Under the pieces are notes generated by a model. It was given only the letters and a program-made list of their open reading frames with translations. It did no database searches and had not been told where the DNA came from. Shown here one piece after another: positions 1 through 5,445 of a stretch of DNA of 7,297 bases. The DNA lies in the NCBI GenBank assembly GCA_031284105.1, contig JAITAN010000144.1, forward strand, positions 1-7,297, given 5' to 3'. The position numbers were made by a program, and so were the translations under genes. This DNA comes from Treponema sp. (lineage in GTDB: Bacteria; Spirochaetota; Spirochaetia; Treponematales; Breznakiellaceae). The stretch's first letter is position 1, and each line of letters starts with the position of its first letter.

Positions 1-956
1 TACGCGCGGCTGTAAGTGCGGCACACCTTGCACGCGCACGCCTCATCTATGGGCCGTTGCTCGAACTTGTTATCGAGTCTTTTCAGGGAAACCGCGCCCT
101 TGCGCGTGAAAACATGCCCGTTTCTGCCCGTTCTGGTTGGGAAAACGCAGTCAAACATATCGATACCGTTTTCAATTGCCGCAAGAATATATTCGGGCGT
201 CCCTATGCCCATGACGTAACGGGGTTTTTCCGCGGGCAGCAGAGATGCGGTAAAGGCGAGGTAGTCCAGAAACACCTCTTTCGGTTCGCCCACCGAAAGC
301 CCGCCTATGGCAATGCCGGGCGTATCGGCCGCAACGGTCAATGCGGCGCTCTCTTCCCTCAGGTCCTTGTAAAAGTTCCCCTGTACGATGCCGAACAGGC
401 TCCCCTTGTAGCCGCTCTCTTGCTGTAAAACCCACCGCCGCTTTGCCCGTGTAAGCCATTGCGCGGTCGTCTTGAGCGCGCTAACCGCATCTTTGCGTGC
501 GGTATCCCACGGGGCGCATACGTCAAGCTGCATTTGTATATCGCTGTTCAGCACGGTCTGAATATCAACGACCGTTTCAGGCGTCAAATTGTGGTACGAG
601 CCGTCAATGTGGGATCGGAATTGCACGCCTTCATCGCGTATCTTGCGGAAAGGCGCAAGGGAGAACACCTGAAACCCGCCCGAATCGGTGAGTATATTGC
701 GTTCCCATTGCATAAATGAATGTAAACCGCCCGCGCTTTGTATCACATCGGGTCCCGGCCGGAGATAGAGATGGTACGTATTCGACAAAATAATTTCAAA
801 CCCTATTTCGAGAAGGTCTTCACGGGACAGGGCTTTAACCGTAGCATTGGTACCCACCGGCATAAACGCCGGCGTTTCAACGGTTCCATGGGGCAAAGCC
901 ATTACGCCGGTACGGGCTAGGCGGTCGGTATGATGAATGGTAAAGAAATCGCTCAC
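1..956 (-). CDS. tgt: Queuine/preQ1 tRNA-guanine transglycosylase, 3' end cut off by the window edge
   Basis: This enzyme exchanges guanine-34 for preQ1 in the anticodon of GUN tRNAs (Asp, Asn, His, Tyr), the base-insertion step of bacterial queuosine synthesis in the cytoplasm. 318 residues are visible in one uninterrupted frame; the family is usually about 370-380 long, so roughly the last 55 lie off the left edge. Visible motifs, at a constant offset of 11 from Zymomonas Tgt numbering: LTDSGGFQVFSL with general acid/base D91; LDVCAP with guanine-binding D145 and C147; GIVQGN with Q192; AIGGLSVGEPK with G218-G219; nucleophile D269 in GIDMFDCVFPTR; zinc ligands C307, C309 and C312. The fourth ligand (His, expected near 338) is outside the window. 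The start is GTG at 956: an in-frame stop lies 24 bases upstream, there is no Shine-Dalgarno, and the frame opens DFFTIHHTD as in the family. An extended -10 box sits directly upstream. The identification is very secure; the start is good but not proven. Confidence 0.97.
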   Translation of the reverse strand, partial: MSDFFTIHHTDRLARTGVMALPHGTVETPAFMPVGTNATVKALSREDLLEIGFEIILSNTYHLYLRPGPDVIQSAGGLHSFMQWERNILTDSGGFQVFSLAPFRKIRDEGVQFRSHIDGSYHNLTPETVVDIQTVLNSDIQMQLDVCAPWDTARKDAVSALKTTAQWLTRAKRRWVLQQESGYKGSLFGIVQGNFYKDLREESAALTVAADTPGIAIGGLSVGEPKEVFLDYLAFTASLLPAEKPRYVMGIGTPEYILAAIENGIDMFDCVFPTRTGRNGHVFTRKGAVSLKRLDNKFEQRPIDEACACKVCRTYSRA

Positions 957-963
957 GGTAGGC

Positions 964-972
964 AGTATAGCA
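964..972 (-). promoter_or_regulatory. Extended -10 promoter of tgt, spaced for a leaderless mRNA
   Basis: On the minus strand the sequence reads TGC-TATACT, an extended -10 (TGn plus a 5/6 match to TATAAT). Only seven bases (GCCTACC) separate it from the GTG start at 956, so the usual initiation distance puts +1 on or next to the G of GTG. No good -35 hexamer is seen at 16-18 bp, which is tolerable for an extended -10. There is no ribosome-binding site between the box and the start. The sequence match is seen directly; promoter activity and leaderless translation are inferred. Confidence 0.5.
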
Positions 973-1060
973 GGGTTTCAGTATTGTTACTAGTTTACAG
1001 GAGCGGTGAATCTACGAAAAGGCATTGGCGGGTATAGGAAAGCGGCAGGTTGGAAGCCCG

Positions 1061-1094
1061 CCTTCCGGCCGCGGAGCGTTCTCCGTCCGGAAGG
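1061..1094. terminator. Strong stem-loop between the TPR gene and tgt, possible terminator
   Basis: CCTTCCGG (1061-1068) pairs with CCGGAAGG (1087-1094). After a two-base bulge the stem continues as GCGGAG/CTCCGT (1071-1076 with 1081-1086, one G-U pair in the plus sense) around a four-base CGTT loop. An outer AAGC/GCTT pair (1054-1057 with 1098-1101) and five T's (1100-1104) follow on the plus strand, which makes it look like an intrinsic terminator in the plus direction. On the minus strand, where the genes are, the hairpin lies 26 bases past the TPR stop but has no T tract. It may therefore act as a weak or factor-assisted 3' end, or stabilise the mRNA. The structure is clear; its direction and role are uncertain. 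Confidence 0.5.
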
Positions 1095-1119
1095 GCAGCT
1101 TTTTAGCGCCGACGGTCCC

Positions 1120-2295
1120 CTACAACCGCTCGTTCCTCAACATATCCAACTGCTCCATAATGACGGTGTTTCGCAGACCTTGGTGCTGGAAATTCTCCAG
1201 TACCGCAATGGCTTGGGTTTTATCGCCCAGTTTGATCAGGCAGTCGGCTAATTCAAGATAAAGCCGGTAATTCTTCGCATCCTGCTGAGTGATGCGCCGC
1301 AGCGATTCGATAGCCGTTGCGTAATTGCCTCTGGCTTTATCCACCAACGCAAGACCAAGCACCGCATACGTATCGAATTCGATATTAAGAGCGCGCTCGT
1401 AATTCTCAACCGCCAGATCATAATCGCCGAGTGCGCGATACGCATCACCGGCGCGGGTCAGGATCACCTTGTTGCGAGGGTCCTGCTTGAGGATACGGTT
1501 CCAATACTCAAGAGAATAGGCGGCCTGGTTCAAACCCCGGTAACAATCCGCCAAACCGAACAGCGCGTAAAAGTTGTAAGGATCCCGTTCAAGAGCCTGC
1601 TCGAAAAGCGGTATACCGCTTTCGAAAGTCTTTAATTTCCGGTGGCAGTTTCCTATGGACGTAAGCACACGAATATCCACTTTATTCGGCGTAATACCGG
1701 GCTGGAGCATTTTTTCCCAATAGAAAAGCGCTTCACGGTATTCTTTGAAATCGTAGTGAAGATGTCCAAGTCCGATGATGGCGTACGGGTTACTTGCCTC
1801 CATATCAAGCACCTTCAGATAAATCTCTCTGGAATGTCTAAAATCCTTTACCTTACGGTAGGCATCGGCGACCCGCGTCAGCACGGTGATGTTTTTTCCA
1901 TCGTGAAGAAGGTACTGCTCCCAAATCTCTATTGCCTTGTGGTACTGGTTTAAAGCCTTGTAACAATCCGCAAGCCCAAACAGCGCATAGTTGTTTCCCG
2001 GATGATGCACAAGGCACCGCTGATAGAAAACAACTGCCTCTCGAAAAGCCCCCCGTTTCCGGATGGCGTCCCCCATGCCTACCAGGGCATAATTGTTATA
2101 CTCATCAATAGCAAGAATTTTATTGAAACAGTCAACAGCTTCAAGAATCTTATCTTCTTTTAAGAATTGGTATCCTTTCTTTGACAAGTCAGAAATTTCA
2201 GTAAGTTCGTGGACTTCTTTATCCGTATCAAACTGCATATTAAATGAACCGGTTTCCGTATTATCTAAAATAGTATTAAAAACATCTTCTTTCAT
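1120..2295 (-). CDS. Tetratricopeptide-repeat protein of about ten TPR units
   Basis: The 391-residue protein is built almost entirely of 34-residue helical TPR units from about residue 36 to 377, with typical residues such as Y-ALFGLADCY, A-DAYR and DP-N at unit boundaries. The first ~35 residues are acidic, polar and not TPR. No signal peptide or membrane segment is seen, so it is probably a cytoplasmic protein-protein interaction scaffold; the partner is unknown. Residues 101-178 and 240-317 repeat each other at an offset of exactly 140 (YALFGLADCY, then LTR--DAYR), so a block of four TPRs with its spacer was probably duplicated. The ATG at 2295 overlaps the TGA of the preceding small gene as ATGA, with GAAGGGG about 8 bases upstream, so translation is probably coupled. 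The 5' third is clearly more AT-rich than the 3' half. The fold is certain; the function is not known. Confidence 0.93.
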   Translation of the reverse strand: MKEDVFNTILDNTETGSFNMQFDTDKEVHELTEISDLSKKGYQFLKEDKILEAVDCFNKILAIDEYNNYALVGMGDAIRKRGAFREAVVFYQRCLVHHPGNNYALFGLADCYKALNQYHKAIEIWEQYLLHDGKNITVLTRVADAYRKVKDFRHSREIYLKVLDMEASNPYAIIGLGHLHYDFKEYREALFYWEKMLQPGITPNKVDIRVLTSIGNCHRKLKTFESGIPLFEQALERDPYNFYALFGLADCYRGLNQAAYSLEYWNRILKQDPRNKVILTRAGDAYRALGDYDLAVENYERALNIEFDTYAVLGLALVDKARGNYATAIESLRRITQQDAKNYRLYLELADCLIKLGDKTQAIAVLENFQHQGLRNTVIMEQLDMLRNERL

Positions 2296-2633
2296 TTTCC
2301 ATCCCCTTCATAAATTAATTCTTTTATCAGTTCTGATAGTTGTACAACAATAGAATCAGCCCTGTTATGATCGGGAGCAATCCAATACATTCTAAGTGCA
2401 TCCAATAATTTCCCTTTTGTCTTGTAATAATCTCCTATCCTGACAAGACCGTCGGAATAACCGGTTGTTAAAAAGATTCTTTTTGCCCCTTCAATATCAC
2501 CGGAGTTATACAGAATATTCCCTTTCCGGTTAAGCGCTACTTTTTGGGTACTATTGAGAGCAATTTTTTCGCCAGTCTTTATGAACGTCCCTTGGTTAGT
2601 TCCACTTTTATCAAATATTTTACTAACATCCAT
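2292..2633 (-). CDS. Small TPR-like protein coupled to the large TPR protein
   Basis: A 113-residue protein, not recognised by name. Residues about 32-85 resemble one and a half degenerate TPR helices (ALNRKGNILYNSGDIEGAKR, then GDYYKTKGKLLDALRMYW). The N-terminal 30 residues are polar, and there is no signal peptide or membrane segment. The ATG at 2633 is the only usable start in this frame, since the codons before it contain no ATG, GTG or TTG. A GAGG lies about 14 bases upstream, rather far for a good ribosome site. Its TGA overlaps the ATG of the 391-residue TPR gene, which suggests the two proteins are made together and may work together. Base composition is more AT-rich than in the flanking genes. 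The frame is probably real because of the coupling; the role is unknown. Confidence 0.8.
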   Translation of the reverse strand: MDVSKIFDKSGTNQGTFIKTGEKIALNSTQKVALNRKGNILYNSGDIEGAKRIFLTTGYSDGLVRIGDYYKTKGKLLDALRMYWIAPDHNRADSIVVQLSELIKELIYEGDGK

Positions 2634-2662
2634 AGATATTATTACAACCTCAACTATAAAAA

Positions 2663-2680
2663 TCTGACAGATTCTGACAG
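2663..2680. repeat. Two direct TCTGACAG repeats 10 bp apart upstream of the TPR gene pair
   Basis: TCTGACAG occurs at 2663-2670 and again at 2673-2680, one helical turn apart, in the AT-rich 71-bp gap between rsmD and the small TPR-like gene. On the minus strand they read CTGTCAGA twice and lie just upstream of a TATAGT hexamer (2650-2655) that could be a -10 box for the TPR pair. The spacing is compatible with a transcription-factor site, but it may also be a simple local duplication. Confidence 0.35.
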
Positions 2681-2704
2681 GTTTTTAATTAAACTTTCTA
2701 TATA

Positions 2705-3238
2705 TTAACAAGAAGAAATAAAAAAATCAACAACCGAACGCCCATATTTCTTAGATCTTTCTAAAGTCAGATTATCTATGGCGTAATACAAGAAATCCTC
2801 ACTTGGGCGGTGAATTAACACTCTTGTCCCGCTCTTCATAAGCGCAGAATCCGCTATTGCCTTGACTAACACCCATTTGTACTCATAAGAAAATGGCGGA
2901 TCGCAGAAGATAACATCAAAACTCCGTTTTCCCCGCCGTACGTACAGCTCCGCGGACATGAACCTGCATTGTATTCGTATCGGTGAAAGAGCCGCGTTTT
3001 GCAGCAATGTCTTGCGTTTAAGCGGGTCATTTTCCACAGCCTCAATAAAAGACGCGCCGCGTGAAGCAGCCTCCAGCGCAATGATACCTGAACCGGAAAA
3101 AATGTCAAGGAAAGAACAGCCGGTCAAATCGCCCAGCGCCGCAAAAACGGATTCCCGCATACGATCCATTGCCGGTCTAATAACGCCGCCGGGTACCGCA
3201 ACCTGACGCCCGCATAAACTTCCTCCAGTGATTCTCAT
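2705..3238 (-). CDS. rsmD: 16S rRNA (guanine966-N2)-methyltransferase RsmD
   Basis: This SAM-dependent enzyme methylates N2 of G966 in helix 31 of 16S rRNA, near the P-site tRNA, during 30S assembly. At 177 residues it is close to the family's usual ~180-200. In order: N-terminal MRITGG; the RPAMDRMRESVFAAL segment (21-35) typical of the family; Rossmann motif I FLDIFSGSG (43-51); ALEAASRGA (54-62); acidic SAM-ribose motif IEAVENDP (65-72); catalytic motif IV DPPF (113-116); and a C-terminal KKYG (163-166). The ATG at 3238 starts exactly at the conserved MRITGG. It lies 29 bases after the stop of the 152-residue gene, with only a weak GGACG upstream, so it is probably cotranscribed from further upstream. 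Confidence 0.95.
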   Translation of the reverse strand: MRITGGSLCGRQVAVPGGVIRPAMDRMRESVFAALGDLTGCSFLDIFSGSGIIALEAASRGASFIEAVENDPLKRKTLLQNAALSPIRIQCRFMSAELYVRRGKRSFDVIFCDPPFSYEYKWVLVKAIADSALMKSGTRVLIHRPSEDFLYYAIDNLTLERSKKYGRSVVDFFISSC

Positions 3239-3267
3239 AAAGCGTCCGCGTGAACCGGTCTTCCTTA

Positions 3268-3726
3268 CTATAACCTTTTGAGCAGTTCGCTCATCTCGTC
3301 TGAACTGACTATAGGTGTCGTTTCAACTCCTTCCTTTTTCGCCCTAGCATTATCCGCGGCTTTACGGCGGACGGCGCTTTGCTTTCGCAAAACAAAAATT
3401 TTATCCCGTAAGACCGGAAAATGTTCGGCTGATATGGTAGAGGAAACACTCAAAAACCGCACCAAAACCTGAGAGAATTGCCACTCTGTTTCGGACAGGT
3501 TATCAAGCTGCTCGTCTCTTTCCATGATGTACGTATCTTCAGTAAGCATCTTTAGCAAAACGGCAAGCGTTTTATCTATAAAATCCATATCATCAATGCT
3601 CTTGTCAAGAAATAAATTCGGCGATACATCAAGCGCAAGAATATCTTGCAACATCTGTATTCTGGTGTTGAGGATATACAACGTATCCTCAACATCAACC
3701 GGTTTATTCACCACATTCCTTTTCAT
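3268..3726 (-). CDS. Conserved-looking hypothetical protein, 152 residues
   Basis: Not recognised. It is predicted to be mostly helical, with no signal peptide, no membrane segment and no cysteine-rich motif. Residues 1-100 are leucine- and aspartate-rich. Residues about 105-132 are strongly basic (KIFVLRKQSAVRRKAADNARAKK in overall character), and the C-terminal ~20 residues are acidic, ending MSELLKRL. The charged middle segment could form a coiled coil or contact nucleic acid, but that is inference. It starts 16 bases after the nudC stop and ends 29 bases before rsmD, so it belongs to the same transcription unit. Only a poor Shine-Dalgarno precedes the ATG at 3726. The codon pattern and tight packing between two real genes support it as a true gene. 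Confidence 0.8.
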   Translation of the reverse strand: MKRNVVNKPVDVEDTLYILNTRIQMLQDILALDVSPNLFLDKSIDDMDFIDKTLAVLLKMLTEDTYIMERDEQLDNLSETEWQFSQVLVRFLSVSSTISAEHFPVLRDKIFVLRKQSAVRRKAADNARAKKEGVETTPIVSSDEMSELLKRL

Positions 3727-3742
3727 TTTCTAAAAGCGCTCA

Positions 3743-4543
3743 CTAAACGCTACCATAAACGCTACCGTAAACGTTTCCTGCCGGTGTTCCAGAGCGCCAC
3801 CGGTTGATAAGCTGTCGCGCTACAGAACCCTTGCCGGGCAATTCCGGCAGCCTATCTCTTTTGAACCAATGCGCCTCTTGTATTTCAATACCGTCCGGTC
3901 GTAAAGCCCCTGACACATACCGTGCGGTCCATCCTGTCATAAGGGAACAGGGAAATGGCCATGATTGTGATATCTTATAACAAACAGCGCTTACTTTCAA
4001 GCCCACTTCTTCCCATATTTCTCTTTCAACCGTCTGTTCGAGGCTTTCTCCGGCTTCATTAAAACCGGCTATCAAACTGTATACGCCCGCCCTGAATTTT
4101 GCATTGTGCGCCAATAGTATCTCGTCTTTGTCATTGGTGATAAGCGCTATGATGGCAGGCGCTATGCGCGGATATTCAACCCTTCCGCAATGGGGGCAGA
4201 TACGAGACGTTTCGGTCTGCGAATCAATATTTTTATTACCACAACTCCCGCAATAGATCGACTCTCTCCGCCATTGTACTATATGAAAAGCCCTCATCAC
4301 CCTGTCCGCTTCTCTGCCGTCTATAGATGAAACCACCTGCCTCACAGGGGTAGAGCGCCATCCTTCCGGCAATACGGCATCAGGGGGCATATCACCGATT
4401 TTTATACTTGGTTCATGAGGCAGAAGCGGGGGAATATCAACAAATTGTATAGAAAGGTCGATACCAGAGAGTGGAATTCCCAAGGAAGCCTCTACAGGCA
4501 TAAGCATCATGGTATCTTGAAAAAGATATACCCTATCAGCCAA
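3743..4543 (-). CDS. nudC: NAD+ diphosphatase / NAD-cap RNA decapping enzyme (Nudix)
   Basis: This enzyme hydrolyses NADH/NAD+ to NMN(H) and AMP and removes 5' NAD caps from RNA in the cytoplasm, as a zinc- and Mg/Mn-dependent homodimer. The 266 residues show a variable N-terminal domain (1-95); a zinc ribbon C98-x2-C101 and C116-x2-C119; a full Nudix box G160-x5-E166-x7-R174-E175-I-W-E178-E179-V-G181; and the NudC signature at 192-200, read here as SQSWPFPCS (family form SQPWPFPxS). The start is taken as TTG at 4543 because GGGGGAGAG lies 3-11 bases upstream; the ATGs at residues 12-13 have no such site. The gene begins 62 bases after the tRNA and may share its transcript. The last residues repeat (VYGS-VYGS-V) because of a 12-bp tandem duplication that runs into the stop. 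Confidence 0.95.
   Translation of the reverse strand: MADRVYLFQDTMMLMPVEASLGIPLSGIDLSIQFVDIPPLLPHEPSIKIGDMPPDAVLPEGWRSTPVRQVVSSIDGREADRVMRAFHIVQWRRESIYCGSCGNKNIDSQTETSRICPHCGRVEYPRIAPAIIALITNDKDEILLAHNAKFRAGVYSLIAGFNEAGESLEQTVEREIWEEVGLKVSAVCYKISQSWPFPCSLMTGWTARYVSGALRPDGIEIQEAHWFKRDRLPELPGKGSVARQLINRWRSGTPAGNVYGSVYGSV
3744..3773. repeat. 12-bp tandem duplication at the 3' end of nudC
   Basis: TAAACGCTACCA (3744-3755) and TAAACGCTACCG (3756-3767) are adjacent copies that differ in one base, followed by a partial third copy TAAACG (3768-3773). On the coding strand the unit encodes VYGS, and the stop codon sits at the edge of the last copy. Twelve bases keep the frame, so copy number only lengthens the tail of NudC by four residues at a time. 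Confidence 0.75.
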
Positions 4544-4555
4544 AATCTCTCCCCC
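4544..4555 (-). promoter_or_regulatory. Strong ribosome-binding site that fixes the TTG start of nudC
   Basis: The minus strand reads GGGGGAGAGATT immediately before the TTG at 4543. This purine-rich stretch matches the anti-Shine-Dalgarno well at normal spacing. It is the main reason to prefer the rare TTG start over the downstream ATGs at residues 12 and 13. Confidence 0.65.
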
Positions 4556-4605
4556 AAGCCGCGTCAGCTATGTTATGGTGTAATATACGGCAATGCGGTA
4601 ACTAT

Positions 4606-4678
4606 TAGCGGCAATTGGACTTGAACCAATGACCTAACGGATATGAGCCGTTTGCTCTACCGGCTGAGCTATGCCGCC
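4606..4678 (-). tRNA. tRNA-Met (anticodon CAT, elongator type)
   Basis: A complete 73-base cloverleaf: acceptor GGCGGCA/TGCCGCT (G1-U72 wobble, the rest Watson-Crick), D stem GCTC/GAGC, anticodon stem AACGG/CCGTT with loop CTCATAT, variable loop AGGTC, T stem ATTGG/CCAAT with loop TTCAAGT, and discriminator A73. The anticodon is CAT. It is not the initiator, because position 1-72 is paired as a wobble and the anticodon stem lacks the three G-C pairs. The alternative is lysidine-modified tRNA-Ile2. G2-C71, C3-G70 and A73 fit methionyl identity, and the C4-C6 run used by TilS is absent (G4, G5), so elongator Met is favoured. CCA is not encoded. It has its own promoter and no clear terminator before nudC. 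Confidence 0.93.
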
Positions 4679-4690
4679 ATCGGTAGCTAT

Positions 4691-4719
4691 ATGTTAATGG
4701 CAAAACACATTTTTGTCAA
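4691..4719 (-). promoter_or_regulatory. Sigma-70-type promoter of the tRNA gene
   Basis: The minus strand carries a perfect -35 TTGACA (4714-4719), a 17-bp spacer and a -10 TAACAT (4691-4696, 4/6). The -10 ends 12 bases before the mature 5' end of the tRNA, leaving a leader of a few bases for RNase P. Spacing and position are both as expected. Because no terminator is seen after the tRNA, this promoter may also drive nudC, the 152-residue gene and rsmD. Confidence 0.7.
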
Positions 4720-4760
4720 GAGGTCTGCCGCTAAAATGCCGCTCCAGCCGGAACATTCGG

Positions 4761-5393
4761 TTAAAAAAAACGCTCGTAAGGGGAAAAATCGTACTGATAA
4801 GCCGTACCATTTTCACCGATTCGTTTGGGATCATCAAGAATAATATCGTCAACCTGCCAACCCGCCTTAGTGTATTCGATTTCCGCCGGTGCGGCGGCTT
4901 TATCCGGATTACCAGCTTCCGCGGCCGTGCCGCCGCCTTGCACAGCGGTTTCCTCCTGTCTGGCTACCGGCATAGCGTCCTGAAATCTGACGTATATCTC
5001 TCCGGCAAGCCATTGTTCCCTACCGATAAAGCGGAATATGAACGAAACACTGCCGTCCGCTTCCTGCCGCCCTCCGCCAAGACGGAATTTCTGCGGAGAA
5101 ATCGCGTCCGCGCCCGCCTTTGTCTGCCGCCATATACCGCGGTCCATGCCTTCCGCCTCTTGTTTTTGACTGATAAAGCTATCGAGTATCTTTTTTGCGT
5201 AGTAGTATACCGCTTCCGGCGCTTCGCCGCGTCCCAATTCCCCAATGATCAGATCCTGTGGATAACGGGCGGCTTCTCCTTTCTGGGGTCTGGAAAGGCT
5301 GCCAGGAAGTAATCCGCCCCCTTCTTCGGCGGACACGGTCAACAATAGGAAAAGAATACTTACCATTGTGCAATGGAGAGAAAATCTGCGCAT
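4761..5393 (-). CDS. Secreted hypothetical protein with N-terminal signal peptide
   Basis: A 210-residue protein, not recognised by name. Residues 1-22 form a signal peptide: basic MRRF start, hydrophobic core VSILFLLLTV, likely cleavage after VSA-22. There is no lipobox cysteine at the cleavage point, so it is probably a soluble periplasmic protein rather than a lipoprotein. A mature domain (about 45-142) has a helical part (PEAVYYYAKKILDSFI) followed by likely beta strands (SVSFIFRFIG, LAGEIYVRF). A Gly/Ala/Glu linker lies at 143-170, and the C-terminal part ends in an aromatic YQYDFSPYERFF. The alternating aromatic/acidic end resembles a small beta-sandwich or NTF2-like fold, but this is a guess. 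The start is ATG at 5393, and the promoter's -10 box ends six bases upstream of it. The internal ATG at residue 10 has no ribosome site and would remove the basic n-region. Confidence 0.85.
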   Translation of the reverse strand: MRRFSLHCTMVSILFLLLTVSAEEGGGLLPGSLSRPQKGEAARYPQDLIIGELGRGEAPEAVYYYAKKILDSFISQKQEAEGMDRGIWRQTKAGADAISPQKFRLGGGRQEADGSVSFIFRFIGREQWLAGEIYVRFQDAMPVARQEETAVQGGGTAAEAGNPDKAAAPAEIEYTKAGWQVDDIILDDPKRIGENGTAYQYDFSPYERFF

Positions 5394-5399
5394 ACCGCC

Positions 5400-5428
5400 A
5401 TTATAAACAGTTGTGCGGGAAATGTGAA
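5400..5428 (-). promoter_or_regulatory. Near-consensus promoter of the secreted-protein gene, spaced for a leaderless mRNA
   Basis: The minus strand reads TTCACA (-35, 5/6, 5423-5428), exactly 17 bp, then TATAAT (perfect -10, 5400-5405). Six bases (GGCGGT) follow and then the ATG at 5393. Initiation about 7 bases past the -10 would fall on the A of the ATG, leaving no 5' leader. The promoter lies in the 52-bp gap after the hemolysin III stop, so the downstream gene is probably transcribed independently. Confidence 0.7.
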
Positions 5429-5445
5429 GCCGTCTTGTTTTAGTA

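Noticed and set aside
57..428. 123-residue ORF on the plus strand
   Set aside because: It is fully antisense to tgt, whose catalytic and zinc motifs are all read from the minus strand.
1642..1953. 103-residue ORF on the plus strand
   Set aside because: It lies antisense inside the TPR gene, with no ribosome site and no recognisable domain.
4606..4678. Initiator tRNA-fMet or tRNA-Ile2 with the CAT anticodon
   Set aside because: No unpaired 1-72 and no three G-C pairs in the anticodon stem for the initiator; G2-C71, C3-G70 and the lack of the C4-C6 run argue against lysidine-modified Ile2.
4713..5312. 199-residue ORF on the plus strand
   Set aside because: It is antisense to the secreted protein and the tRNA promoter region, has arginine-rich low-quality composition, and the opposite strand carries a clear signal peptide and promoter.
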